Shown: one piece after another, positions 46,801 to 61,800 of the stretch
Layout: each line of letters opens with the position of its first letter
How positions within the stretch are numbered: position 1 is the stretch's first letter
DNA from: Phalacrocorax aristotelis
Lineage: Eukaryota > Chordata > Aves > Suliformes > Phalacrocoracidae
Assembly: GCF_949628215.1 (NCBI RefSeq)
Contig: NC_134282.1
Span: 12,088,223 to 12,152,222 of the forward strand
DNA: 64,000 nt
Direction of reading: 5' to 3'
The notes under the pieces: generated by a model
Database searches by the model: none
Told to the model about the DNA's origin: nothing
What the model saw: only the letters and a program-made list of their open reading frames with translations
Translations under genes and position numbers: made by a program

Positions 46801-49800
46801 GGAAATACATTCCTAATCTGACAACCATAATAAATATATATTTAGTGTTATTTTCTTTTTTGGTTGGTCAAAGTGTTTGGTTTTTTTTTGTTGGTTTTGG
46901 TGGGGTGTTTTTGTTTGTTTTTTTCCTGTTGTAGAAGGTTTCAGTTCTAGCACTTTGCCTGATTCATTGGGGAAAGGCAGTATTCCTGTGAGATCTGCTA
47001 GCTGGTAAACTTGATGAGGTTGCCCTTTTATGTTAAGTCTACTCTAATTGAGCCACTTCAAACATGTTAAAAATTTTTAAATGTGTTTACTGGAGGTTGG
47101 TTGTTTAGTATCTTAAAACAATCTGCAATAATTCAGTCTCGTGTATTCAGTCCCTAGGGAATTACAATCCAGTCTGATAGTGCTGCATTGATTTAATGGC
47201 TTCCTACCCTTAATGGCTCCTTGCCTTGCACTGCCTTTGGAGCTTGTGAGATGACCTGCATGACTAGGTTAATTCAGGTTACCAATCTGACTGAAAACTG
47301 ACTCGAAACCTAAGCAGCTTTCATCAGTCACCATAGGTGACAGATGCAAGGCAGGAGTATAAAAGAAAGAGGAGGATCCACCATTTCGGTGCCGTTCAGT
47401 TGACTGAGCTGCACTGTCAGAAAATGTGTCTAAAGCAGACTCCAGGCAGTAACTGGAGAGGTAAGGGATGGTTATGACTGGCTAGCTTAGAGTGAGAGAT
47501 GGAAGGGGAGGAGGTGAGATAAATTTGGAACAAATTCTTGAGCCTGATAGGTCTGAAAAGGAAAGGTTTGGGAATATTAGGAGCGGATGGCTGGGGGGGT
47601 GACTGGGATAGTTTGTTTTTTGAGGTGTTGGAAGAGGGTAGGCTGTCTAAGCTAGGTAGACCTTACTTGCTGACAACAGATCTGGGATTTGGGCAGGAGA
47701 TGAAAAGGAATTGCTAGAGCTGCCTGCACAGGGAGACTGACTGGAGCATGAAATCAGCTTGAAGTAACAGATCTATATGATGAATCCAGAGATTCTAGTT
47801 CTGCTGCAAGGCTGTGTAGTTATCAGTAAAATGTTTTTCAACTTGTAAGAAATCACAAACAAGCCTTCTTTTAGTTTGTGTATGTTGTGGTCAAGCTGTA
47901 AGAAGATAGGGGAGGCTGGAACAAGCTGTTTCTGTAACCAAAAGTAGGGCATTGTGATCAGTTTTTGTTGATAGGATAATACACGTTTTCCCACAGGATT
48001 ATTACGTCAAGTACGCAGGTCATTCATACAGTGATCAGGGAAAGGGTGAGAAACTTCATATGTAGGGAAATAAACTGCTTTTTGTAGGACTCGTGTCTGT
48101 TTGCTAGAGAAATCTAGGAGCTAGGTTAACATGACACAGGCTGTAGGAAGAGAAATTGTGTTGTTTTTGTTAAAATAATTGAATTCTATCCAGATAAGTT
48201 TGATTTGATTCATCTGCTATGAATTTCCTGTGAGATTTGAGTTGATGCTAACTTACAGGTACACTCAGCAGTCACACCTGAAACGGAAAATCTCTGGGAA
48301 CAGCAGAGACAGTATGTTTCATGCTACAAAATGCCTGATAGTCTGAAAGAATCAAGCCCTAGCTGCCTCAAATCAGATACCCCAAATGACTGAAAGTCTA
48401 GACAGTTCAATTTTGTCGCCACTCTTCTATGTCACGTATGTGTTGGAGGAGGAATCAATTAATGCTTATGAAACAACTGGATGTTTTAAGAATGCATTTA
48501 AATGGTGGGTTTGAAATCACTGTAGGGTTCATTGTGATTCAAAAATTATTGAAATGCTGAAGGCCGTGTCCTTGAAAACTGGACAAAAAATAACAAATTA
48601 TTGTGCAGTGGCTCAGCACTAACTGTTCCCTGAACTGGCTAAGACAAAGGGACTTTTTTTGGGGGGAAATACCATCTGGTTTATAATCATGCATACTCCA
48701 AAGAGGGTGGAGTTCTGAGGCAGCACAGGAGTGTTAGTGTCTGTTGTTTCCTCACTTGAGAGTGTTTGAGTTTGCTAAAAGAATAACAGGAGTTGCACTG
48801 TTTTTCTACAGTACAGAAAGCATTTACTTAACAGTGTGTAGCTACTGTTGCTGCTATGTAACTTTATTTCTATCTGCACAACTTATTATTCCACATTATA
48901 GTATTAGAACATTTACTTGATTATTTGTATTAACTTAAAGCAGAAAAGTCTACTTTCTCCTTTAAGTTAAATAGGCTTTGGATTTTATTCAAACTGGCTG
49001 ACTATGGCAACCAAAACTTACTTGCATTAATTTAGTTAAATTCCTGCAAGGCATAATTTAAAAATCAGTGATTTTAAAAAGGGAGAGCAGGAGTATAACA
49101 TTCAGATCCCATTTGTGTCTGTTTATAAAATTTTGTAATCTGCTAAATGTTTCTAGACTTAATAAATACTACAATGTGCATGGCTGCATTAGAGCAACAT
49201 TTTGCTAGAAAGTCTGGTTTCTGGTGTAAATTTACAAATTGTTTTGCTTTACTTTTGTTGTTCCAGCTGTTTTTAGTTAATACTCATATGTGGGCAGCAT
49301 CTGAAGGTTAGTCAGCTTGCTGACCCAGCTCTGTTTCTAGTAGTGTTGTTGCTGTGGTGATTCAAAAAGATTGCAAGCCTTCAGAAAAGGTCCAGAAAAT
49401 ATGCCTCTGCCCGCATGAGCATTAATTTCTAACCATCCCGTCCCTTTTGCATCAGGAGTGGTGAACAGCGTGCTTATGTACCTCTTAAACACCAGCTTAC
49501 AAATTACTGTACAAATTCAGGAAGAAAATTGTACTTTTAAAAGGGCCATTTAACCCTGATCATGCACTATTGTGAAAAGAGCTTGAAAATAAACACTAGT
49601 TCAAAGGTAAACTGATTTTTCTTTGTGGCTGAGTAGCATGGATGGAACCTAGACATTCTAGGACTAATAGTTTTGGATACCTTATTTTTAAAGGACATTT
49701 TGGGGATATGATTTTGCATTTCTCATCTTAGTCAACTCAGAATGTAGTTTAGCCAAAACAATATATTTAAATCCATTTTAGTGCCTTCCAAATGTAGTTG

Positions 49801-52800
49801 CTGCCCTGTGGATGAGGCCAAATAGCCTTTTGTGGGCCTTGAGAAATCAAATTTAAAAGTTAACAAACTCTGCAGTTTCCGCTAAACATAGCAGTTGATT
49901 TTACTTAGGATTTTGCCATGCATGTGTGATACTGGAATGTCTTTTATCAAAGCAATTCCAAGAATGTTGTTCTCACAGAGCCCCCCTTCCTGCCCCCCCC
50001 AAGCCTGACTGTACACTTGAATATTACCTTGTATTACCATCCAGAGGTCTGTAGTTACAGTCTACTTCATGTACATATTGCATTGGAACAACGTATATAT
50101 AACTCTGTAATACAGCAGGACCTTAAAAAAATCTTTTAAAAAAGAAAGGATTGTATGGTGGTTTTTTTTTTTTTTAAGTCGAAGACATTGCTTCACTGAT
50201 GTATTGATTGCCTTTTCCTTGTAGCATAAAGGAGTGCCATGGGTTGCCTCTTATAAATGGACAGAATTGTGACCCTTACGCAACAGTCTCTCTTGTGGGG
50301 CCTTCCAGGTAACATTTTAGTATGAAATTAATGAATCTAAGATGTTGTGATCTTAAACTGGAAAGTCATAGGTTTTAAGCAAAATCTTTAAAATATAGAA
50401 AAAAATCTTAAAATGCTTTCTGTGTACATAGCATCTTCTGGTGTTACTGTACTCTCCCCTTCCCTACCGTACTCTTGAGATTGTGAAGGTATTTGGTCTG
50501 CCTGAATGGTCTGCACTAGTCAAGAACCACTTTGCCACTCAGTTCTTTCTTTCTTCTCAGGCTTAGTACTGGACTCTTGATATCTGCACTGTATTTCCTA
50601 TTTATTTTTGTCAAATTCCTGTGTGGGACAATGTAGTCAATTGCTCACCCACCTTCCTCTGTTCCCAGTTTTTCCTGATGTGTAAATTTCTTCACAGCAC
50701 ACATTTAGCAGCTGGGAGGAAGCAAGAGAGTAGAGGTTCTGGTGAGACCTTTCTAACACCAGCACCTTTGGGATGCTACTGAAAGTCCCTACAGTTTAAA
50801 TGCCTCCTTTTTTTGAACTGGTGATCCTGAATAGCCATTGGGTTTTTCATTTAAGATAGATCTCATCCCACACATTCACTATCTGCAAGTCCCTGCCTAA
50901 TAACATCTCAGTTAAACTAGGTTTCAGTTGTTTCTTTTTCGCAACATCAAGCCTAAGTCTATTTACTTTCTCCAGTACTGAAGAATTGCCACTGTGAGCA
51001 TAGTACCAGAAAGTCTGCTAGCAAACTTGAGGGTTTTAAAGACTTTGGAAGGATTGTCCCTGAGTAAGCTCTGAGTGAATGGGGCGTTTTCTTCTTTGTT
51101 GGTAACACGTGATCACTCTTTTTTTTTTTTTTTTTCTTTTTCTTTTTTTTTTTTTTTTTTTAGGTTTGGGTCAGGGGTTTTTTGGTAGGTGGTGGTGGTG
51201 TGGTTTTTTGTTGGTTTTTTGTTTGGTCTGGTTTTTGTGTGTGTTTTGGGTTTTTTTGGTTTGGTTGGCTGGGTTTTTTTTAAGAGGACTAGGGAGATTT
51301 GACCATTATACCTAGTAAGCATGGTGTTGACTGCCAAAGATGATAAATTGACATATATTTCCAATTTGAATCCTGTGATGTAGATGGAACTGGGAGAATG
51401 TTGGTCCCACACAGTATTTACCCTGTTGGTATGGGAATATATGTGCAAATCTCACAGAAGTTCCTGGTTAAGATTTTCCAATCTCATGCATGTGTGACTC
51501 ATATACCATGACTGGAATATTTGTATGCCAGCGCCTGAAAACAGTTAGCTGATGTCCAGGACAATTCTTCTTTTCCCTTGTCTGTTCCCCCCCACCCCCA
51601 TTTTATATTTGAGTCTTTTAGAAAGCATTTTTATACTATCGTAGCCCTTTACTAAGACTGTATTGTTTGTATTTTTTTTAATGAATATGTAAAATTTAAA
51701 AAATTATCTAAACAGAAGGGAGTGGGGAGCGATTGTTTTGTTTGACCCTATGCTATTTAGCATCTAGCATTAGCAGCAATTCCTTCCAAAGGAAACATTC
51801 AGTGGCTTGGTGTAAGCCTCTGCCTGTAAAGAAGTAGTGGGTATTTTCCCACAAAAGAGGGTGCGAAAACCAGAAACTGACAGTTGAACAAGATGAGGAA
51901 AACTGTGCTTGTAACCTGAAAGCACTGGTGAAATTGTCTGCAGACTTAAGTTTGAAATGCTTTAGAAACTGTTGATATATTTTTACTTGATATGTGTAAA
52001 TTATACTGGTTTGGGAAATGAAATAGAAAACCTTGGGCTGGACAGATGCGCAATTAACTAGATACAGCACTTGAAATTTTAACTTTTCAAACTATGTTGT
52101 GAAGATGAAATTCTATTTTAAGATTTTTCTTCATTGATCAAAATTATCTCTAAAATGACAAAAAATGTTTTAACTTAAATGCATGGGTCCTTCTTGACAA
52201 TAGAATGTCTTAAAATTGTGTGTTTAAGTTGTCTATGGTAAAAATTTTACCACATTGGAACAGGAATGACCAAAAGAAGACCAAAGTAAAGAAGAAAACA
52301 AGCAATCCGCAGTTTAACGAAACATTTTATTTTGAGGTAACTTTTTGTGTGGTATTCTGCCTGTTTATCTGTTTTATGCAACTCTTGAAATATTTTTAAG
52401 CAAGCTACATAGCAGTACCTGACACAGAAGGCTCTCTTTGAGCAAACTGAAGAGCTTTTACTAGCCTCTCATAATGGAAGTGAATGACATACTTAAATTT
52501 CGGGGGGCTGCCAGACAACAGCATTCCTTTTCAATTGCTATGTGAAAAATTACTTCCTCACAAGTACATATGTGAAGGTAATTTGTTACCCTTAATCACT
52601 TTGTGTAGCATCTGTTGCCATCAGGAGTTCTGGGATTTAAGCTATATAGTTAAGCTATTTTGTGGAATTAGATTTAAATATTTTCAAGAACATTGAGCTA
52701 AAAAAACACCCAACATATTTCTTTAATAAAACAATGTAGCAATTATACCTAATAAAGGCTAGTTTTATTATTTTATTTAAAAGATTATTAACTTTTTGTT

Positions 52801-55800
52801 ATTTAGGAGTTGATTTAAATTCTACATGAGTTACTGTACAGTAACCAAATTATGGGTTTGAATTTTCATTTGATTTCTTTCTGTAATAGAAACTACATTT
52901 GCATGGAAGCATACTATACTGTTCAGCTGAGAGTTGGAAGTAGTACAACTATTTACATGTGCCTCAAATGTATTATAATTCATTGTGTTTATATAGATCT
53001 TGGTCCTGCTGTGGGACTTCAGTGAGAAATTGTTCCTTCCTTACGTACAGAGTATCAACATATGGCATGTGTTTCAGTTGACCTGCTCAAGATACTGAAT
53101 GTAATTTCTTAGGAAGTAAGGTATTAGGATAAAAATGTGATCCAAACCACTCCTATAACTTTATTATTACAACTGAGAATGCAGTCAGTCAAGAAATGAA
53201 GAAAGTTGAAGTAAGAGGTTACAACTGTGGTACAACTAGGGCAAGAAGAGTGGACTGACTTGTTGTTTCTTTAAACATTTCAGAACTAACTTTAATGCTT
53301 TCTTGGGGCTCATGCTGAAACCGAAGACATTCTTGCCAGTTTCATGTCAAACTTCCTTCTTGTTTTTTCTAATAAATCTATACTGTAATTCCCTTAGATA
53401 CCAGCTAGCCCTCATCAGGTTCCCCCATGAACTCTTCTTGACCCATTTTTCACCTCCTTTCTGTCAAAAGGCGGCAGTTTGTTTGGTGACCTGAATTTTA
53501 GCCTTTTGAAAAGGAAGAGTAACTATTTACCAATGTTAGAGGCAGGGTTTTCTTTTGGGTTTTGACATCCGTAATACAACAGTAAAAAGTGTGTTAATGA
53601 GGGGAATTTATCTGCAGGTAACCAGGTCCAGCAGTTATACCAAAAAGTCCCAGTTTCAGGTGGAAGAAGAAGATATTGAGAAACTAGAAGTCAGGTAAGT
53701 TTTATAGATTAGAAAGTTATATTTATAACTAATAAATCATAATATTTTATCATCAAGACAATAAAAAAAAGGTTTTATTTTAGTGTAACTCCAGAGAACT
53801 ACTGATCAGACTTGTAGAAAAGATCTTCCTAACTTATAAAATTACTAAAATTTTTTCATGTGTTTGTTACTGAAGATGAGGGGTTTTCTTTTTAAGTAAA
53901 TAGCGGTAGAGTGTATCTACCAGCCTAAATTTGCTTCCTGTGCCTGTGAGTAAAGAGGCATGAGGACCTCCTATGAATATATATTATTCTGGGCAGAATA
54001 CTTATAACAGAACTTGTAATGACTGGTAATAGCATACCTGATGCTAGTCTATATTTTCAGACGTAGTTGGCTCTTTCAATAAAAACAGAGGGAAAAGCCT
54101 CTCTTGTGAGATTCTTATGGTTTTGCATTTCTTCTTAGAGGAGCATTTGTGTTGCATCTTTTGCATGCAAATGCAAAGAATACTTTGACATATATTCCCT
54201 TTTTCTGCTCCTCTACCCTTGGAGCAGGTCTGTCTGTATTTGTGCAATGTAGTTAGAACAGTTGAGAGCCCCTGTACTCTGTTTCTTTATTGTGCTCATG
54301 CACATGCATGCCCCGAATCTGCGGAATGACAAAAAGTCTTCAAGGCTAGCATATGTTTCCTAACAGGCCTCAGAAGAATAATTTAGTGGTGGGTTTTAAT
54401 AGCCATTATAGAACTGCCTTAGTATGTGCATTTTTAACTATTAGCTTCATGAATATCTTATTTAGAACTGTGTATTTCACTATGGATGCAAATATATTTA
54501 GAAAAATAGTCATGCCCCAACAAATCTAGTATTAATTTTTTTTGTTCTTCTTAACAACTGCTGTCTGTCAGAAATGTCAGAGAGGTAAGAAGTAATAGAA
54601 AACACCCAAGGTGCATGTCTGGAGTCTGTGATTCCTCCTTTTGAAGTTGTAAGCATATGAGCCGCTATTCAGAAAACAAGCGCATGTGTTGGTGTGGCAT
54701 TGCAGTGTGCCAAATTTCAGCAGTTAGATAGGGATATGTAAATATATTGGTTAAAAAGTCACTTGAATTACCTGAGAAGAAATGTGCACAGTTTTTGGGG
54801 TGGAGACTGCTCAGAATACATATGTTGCCAGTGTCACTTTTATTTACTGATGCAAGGTCTGCGAGTCTAACTCTCACTGTTTGTTTCTCTATCTGTTCTT
54901 TATGGGTGAATAAGCCACTCATTTGATTCTTCTTGATTTAATTAGAATGGAGTGAGATTTCTAACATTTCCTGCCTGCATGCATGTGGAAAAGTGCTGTA
55001 AGGCAGTTACTGTTAACTTTAAGATTTTTATTTCTCTCTGGAGGAAGAAAAAATTAAGCAATGTTCTTATTTTCAGGGTTGACCTATGGAATAACGGAAA
55101 TTTGGTACAAGACATCTTTCTAGGAGAAATTAAAGTTCCTGTGAAGGTGTTAAGAAATGATTCCTTTCAAGCATGGTGAGAAATGGTGGATTAGAAGTGA
55201 ATTTGCCTCTGTCTTGCAGATCTTCCCTTGCAAAGGATATGTTTTATTTTAACTATCCATTAAAATATATCTTCCTGTTCTAGTCTAGGTAAAGCATCTT
55301 TCTAGAGTGTTTCCCTGCTCAATAAATTAACCTTGCCAGAGGGTACATTTAGCTCTTCTCCCCCAGTCTGCCCACTCCCACAGAATAGGTCATGCATTTG
55401 AGGGGAAAGTGTGGAGAGTAAAGAAAGGGAAGAGTGAGCGTAACTACCTTTCACTCAGCTTGCTGGGTTTTAGTGATCAATGTATGCTTTTCAGCCTAAC
55501 CACCTGCAACTTCTTGGAAGTGCATCACTCGTAATTAATTTCGTAATTCAGATTTCCAGAGTGACTGATGAAGAGTTTATTTTAAAATAATCATTAAGTA
55601 TGGCTTGCTTTGCTTGGGGAGGTTCAGAAAGGATCTTCTGGAACCAACCCAATGTCATTTCATGGGAGCAGGCAGAGAAGTTTAAAAGCTGGAAGTGTAA
55701 GGTATTGAAGGGAATTCAGGAAAGACAGACCTCTGCCTATAACATAGCAGCAACCTGCCTTGTGAAGTTCTTGCTTACTATCCCACATGCTTAGCAGCAG

Positions 55801-58800
55801 GAAGTGATGAGTAAAGCAGCCTCAAATGCCTCAAAGTGTATAGAATATTCTGCTTTTAGTGCACCTTCCAGTTCAAAGAAAAGAGTAGAGAAAGTCCTTG
55901 CGTATCCATGTAGAAAACACATAGGAAGGAAGTGGGTAAATAGGAACTAAGTGGATCACGGGTCTTGGCTAGGAGCCCTTATGGCTCTGCTCTGTGTACC
56001 CACCTCAGACTCCAAGTGTCTTGGACGTGTCAGAGATGAACTCTGATTCTTACTTAGTCCTAGTGTTTGATCCTAAACATAATAAATGTTCGTGTCAGTA
56101 TTTTCAGTTTTTTACAGTGTATTGCAGACACAGGCTTGTTCTGCCAGTGCTCTGAACTGATGAAAAGCTGAATGACCATATTAACATAATGACATGCTTA
56201 ACAATTAACAGCCTGTGAAGAGAGAGGTGATATTAGCATGGACTCATTACCAGTGTGTTGTGTTTGTATAGCTTTTTGAATTGACCCAACTCACATCCAG
56301 TTCACTTGAAGTATCAGAAGAGAGGTTTGTGTCTGCTGATGTACTTTGTAGGCATACCTTTTATTGAACACCCTCATATCCAATTATCATCTGCTTATCA
56401 AAAACAGTTCTGTGATTAAAAATAACTAATTTTTTTTACTATTACTAGTTTACTTAAGGCATTTTTGAATACAGCTGAAGTACAGCAGGTAAAGCAGTAT
56501 CACCAGTACTAAATATTTGGAAAATAAGGCTAAGAGTCATGAGAGGTTCTCCTTGTAAATCAGTTCTACTTTATATTAACATGCCTTCATGGGCAATGCA
56601 TCTGATTATTAAAAAATATCTGATCCCCTGATTGTAGAAGTACAATTAGAAATGATCGTAAAAGAATATTTGAAGATACGATTTCAGTTTGTCGGGCTGA
56701 ATGTTGAAACTGTACTGTGATACTACTTAACAGCTGTTAAAGTTTTTGTAGGGCTGCACCTCCTGTTGGAATGCAGTTGAACTACAGCAAATGCCAATGA
56801 AGAATTGTTTAATATGTTTTGTACTGAGAGTAGGAAAAAAGCACAATTTTGTTTTCCTTTAGTCTTGTTCTCAGGAATGCAGCCTGTTAATATTATGTAT
56901 TTTTACTGGTTTCAGACCAGATCATGTAAATTCTTGACACTGCAATGTCCAACACCCTAAATGTAACCTAGACGATGTGAAATGAGAAGGTCCAACATAA
57001 TTTCTAACTATACCTGCTATCCCAGTTAGGATATACTTCTTGTACTTAATTTCACTGTTCAGAAGGATATGAGAAAATAAATACATGTTTTGTTATGTGC
57101 TAAAGGTGCATCAAACACCACTCTTTTTTTTGGTCTCAATTTTTTAAATGTGAATTTTATTGCTAGTTTTCAGACTCAGTTTATGCATACTGAAATAATT
57201 AAGTGTGATACTTTGCTTTATTGTAGAATTAGATTAGTAAAATATGAATCTAATATTTTGGAACTGCTGTTGCTTTCAGGTACTTACTTCAACCAAGAGA
57301 AAATGGAAACAAGTCGTCTAAAACTGATGATTTGGGATCACTTAGATTAAACATCTGTTATACTGAAGACTGTGTACTTCCATCTGAATACTACACTTCT
57401 CTAAGAAACTTGCTGCTAAAATCTTCAGATGTTCAGGTACTTTCGTTGAAAATTTCTTTTAAAATGAAAACTTAAAATTAATTATGTAGTCCTGTATGAG
57501 ACAATGTGAAGTATGCGTATCTAGAGAATTTTTTTATTCCTTTGCATAAATTACTCTGCTACAAGCAGCTTGTAGTGCATTTACTTCTGATCCAAACTAC
57601 CAAGATTTTCTTCTTATTTTAGAAGAGCCGGCAGAGACAGTGAAATAAGCTGTACTCTCTGACTGGAAGAGATAAAATACTTTCTTCTTGTTCGCTGGTC
57701 TTTTCAACATTGTCTTTTCCCACTAGCTGCTATTGGCCTCCTGGATTTAGTGGTTTTCCAGGGCATTGTTGGCATTCAAGGGGCAGCTAATCACCTTTAA
57801 CCAAAATGGTCTGCTTCAGAATTGATTTCTAATTCCGCTTCTTCTCAATTGCTTCTGTCTTTCCCAGTATGTTAATCAGCATGACTGGATTCCTCACATG
57901 GACATGGTGACAAAGAGAGAAGTGTGGTAGATGGTTAACATGGCATTGAGACAGGAATCAAATTATAGTAACCAGGCTTTATATTCCTAGGCCTTTTATA
58001 GCCTTTCTTCACTTCAGTGTTGGTGAAATACTGGCAGAGGAGAAGAAAAATAAAGAGGAAGCAGATTGTGACTAAAATTTTTACTAGCCCATATTCAAAT
58101 GCTACTTCACTGGAATTCAGGAAGAGCTGAGTATGTAGCTAGCAGTGGTCAGCAGCTGTCCTTTTTTACTTAAATGAAGTAACTTGATTGGGTTTTTTAT
58201 TGAAATTCCCAACTGTATAATGGTGACAGACACTTTAGAAGTGTGATAAATGTGTTTTAATGTCCTCTGATTATAGTTTTTAAAGTCCTATAAAGATACA
58301 TGACATTACAGTAAAGCAATTGCTTACTGCCTCCTACTTGGATTTGTGACAAAGCCAAATCGTAACACTTTAGGCAGAATGAGAAGGGTGTGTAGGTGCT
58401 CAATTTCATTCCTAAATATCAAGTATAGTGTAATAATAATAATTTTCAGTTAACTATTTATGTATAATAGAAACTTTTAATTGCTATGTTATAGAGGAAA
58501 TGTTGAAAATTTCTTTTAAGAAGCTGTCTGTAGTCTTGTTAGATTTGATCTGTGCTTTGCCAAATACACGAAGAACGTCTAACTACTGCACTCTGATTTC
58601 ATTTTCTGCTTTCTCACAGCCGATTTCTGCATCTGCTGCCTACATACTGAGTGAAGTTTGTCGAGACAAGTACGATGCTGTTCTTCCTCTTGTACGATTA
58701 TTGCTGCACCACCATAAGCTAGTTCCATTTGTTGCTGCAGTGGCAGAACTAGATCTGAAGGACACCCAGTATGTATTTTATGCTTAGTGATGTCATGCCT

Positions 58801-61800
58801 TTTTAAATTATTCTTAGAGTTTAAGGGCTTCATGATACAACACTGATAAGTAAGCATGTTGAATTTCTTTCTGTCATTACGTAAAACTGACTCAATATGT
58901 TCATCTTTCAAAGATAGTTTGTAAAAACATTGATTATAAACACACTGAAGTTGGAATTCAGAGTTAATGAGTGTGTGCTATTTGGTAACATTTTGTGAAG
59001 TTTTTTGAAGCTAGTATACAGCTAAACATAGCAAGCCAACAGTCTAGAGTTGTGTCTAAGAGCACATAGTTTTTATTTTAAAATGTCATAATTTGGCTGC
59101 TCTTCAAATTTTACTGGTCATTAGATTGGTACTTAATATTTTAAAAATTGCTGGGAATCTTATCCTGTTTTCTTTAGTATGTGACTTAAATGAGGGGTAC
59201 TTTTTTTTTCCTGCAAAGATGCCTTATAAGTAAGTATGTGTCTTCCTGCATGCCTTGAAAGTAGCAAGCACAGGAGTTTTTCCCAGTAGCAGTCTATGGC
59301 CTGTGAATTTGCAGCTCTGTGGTTAGGAGAGAAGTGAAGTAGACTGGAGTAGTGGCTGCTGAGGTGCCGAGTCGTGTCCTGTGGAGATGTGGAAGGGATT
59401 TATTTTGTCACCACAGAATGGTTCATTTCAAAGCTGACTTACTCCAGTTTTAAGTAAGGTGAGACAATTTCACTGTGTAGAAAGAGGTGACTCATGGGAA
59501 AAAAATTTTCTAAACTGCATTTTAGTGTACACATTCCTTTCTGTTATAATGGAACTGTAACAAAGAAAGATTAAACTAAATCTCTTCAGATTAAAGATTT
59601 GCTTTGCACAGCTGGCTCTCAGTTTTCAACAGCTGTAATGAATAAAAAGCATAACTCTAGATTAAATAAGTTTTCATTAAAGTGAGTTTATCAGTGTAGT
59701 GTAGCAGTATGCTATTTATTATAGCTCTAAGATTTTTTTCACCAAGACTGCTGGAGGAAGAATTGTATGTCAGTGAGGTGCAAGTCTACATTATTTTGGA
59801 TTTTTTCCCAATTGTTCTTTCTCTCATTCAGCACTGGATTATAACCCCCTTTGTCTAAAATTTCTTAGGCTTTCCCTTATGGTTTTATTTATGTTCCTGG
59901 GTTTGGTAATAACTATAATAATAATATCATCATCATCATCATCTTGTTTGTTCTCTTTCTGTTTCTGAGTGCCATTGCAACCTGGGTATCTACGTTTTGG
60001 AATTCCTGCTGAAATATATGAAAAAAGGTTTTTTAAAAAGTAATTATTTAATAGCAAGATAAAGTATTAATAAAATTTTCTAACTGAGCTTCTTATTTTT
60101 TCCTGTTCAAATAAAATTAATTATTTTCTTACAGAGAAGCAAACACAATCTTCAGAGGCAACTCGTTAGCAACTCGATGTGTAGATGAAATGATGAAAAT
60201 AGTGGGGAAGCACTACCTAAAGGTTACCTTGAAACCTGTTATTGATGAGGTAGGTTATCCTACTAAAACTGTTTTTAGAACACTTTAGCCCCCTGGGGTA
60301 TCTTGTCTCTTTGATAGGCATTTTTCTCACAGCTCTCTGTGTGGTAGTAATCACTCAGTTGGGGGAATTGTAGAGGAAGGTTATATTGAGCAATAATTGG
60401 TTAAGTTTAGTGGGAGGAGCTCCTTTTTGTTATTCATGTTCTGGATGATTGAAAATAAACAGTCAATGACAGTTGCTCCAGCCTCTAACACATCGCAGAA
60501 TTTACCCACATGATGCTTTATGTAGCTGATCCATGTAAAAAGGCACACACAAAAACGAGGATGACTAATGCATGCTATTATCCATCGTTCGGACTTACTT
60601 GGAGTTTTACCCCTAAATCTAGGGCAGAATTGAGTTTCAAATAGGTGCATTTCCATGCTTTCTGTCTGAAGAATTGAACTCCTATAGTTTTGTTTGTTTG
60701 TTTCAGATATGTGAGTCTCCTAAACCCTGTGAAATAGATCCCATCAAATTAAAAGAAGGGGATAATGTAGAAATTAACATGGTGAGTTTCCTAATCTGTT
60801 TTTCCTAATTTAAGCTTTCTCAAAATCTGACAAAAATATTTTAAGAAGCAGCTATGTGTAATGGAAAATGAGTAACTTACGGAAGCAGTATAATTCTCTG
60901 ATTCCAGAGTAAGCAAAGGAAAAGTTGTTTTGTCTTATGTTTATGAAAACAGCAAAGGAAAAGTCCAGTGGAAAGTGGGACAAGGAGGAGAAACTAATTA
61001 GAGCGTGATACTCTTCCTTACTGATTTGTTGGGTGTTTTGATTCCAGATGGTCTGTAATCACCATCTAGATGATGAAGTAGCTATTTAGGACTACTTTAA
61101 CACTTTTCATTTGAGGTTTTGCTTGCTGCTTGCCTGTTACCAGGGGATGACATCTAAGGCAATAGTAGCTGCAACAAACTAAACTAACATTCACTAGGTA
61201 TGCATGGGAAGTGCTCCTTCTTTGTAACACGTTGTCATATTACAAAAACGGGTTTTGACAGTTTTACCAGACACTGCTTATGTATTCTAACGTAAGTGAA
61301 TATCATTATCTGTTAACCTGTAACAGATAATAATAATAATTAACATAATCTGTTAATGTGTAATACCACATAAATATTACAAGGCTTTTGAAATATGCAC
61401 TGTACTAAAATACATAACTGAATAGTCAGACAGTGTTTTGAAAAAAATAAATTGTAGTATTATGTTTGTGTTCAGGAAAAAAAACCATCGAAGTACAAAT
61501 GTTAATGGCCTGAAAAAAATACTTTTGTTTTTTCATAATTGCAGGAAAATCTACGCTATTATGTAGACAAAGTATTCCGTGAAATTGTGCGGTCAAGTAT
61601 AAGTTGTCCTACCCTAATGTGTGATGTTTTTTATTCTTTGAGGCATCTGGCTGCCAAAAGATTTCCAAGTAAGTGTTCTCTAAAAACATTTGAAAAGGGT
61701 GTTAAGAGTGAAATACTTAAGTTCTGCAGTTACCTTACGGAGATGGTTAAAATTTTTGTCTTGCCCAAAGCTGTGCCCTGAAATTATTACCTTGACAATC

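Noticed and set aside
51113..51448. Minus-strand frame ending in poly-Lys/Glu
   Set aside because: Translation of the T/G low-complexity tract.
58769..58787. Continuation of RASA2 exon 11 through DTQYVFYA to a stop
   Set aside because: GTATGT at 58769 is a donor, and exon 12 restores the expected EANTIFRGN sequence in frame.
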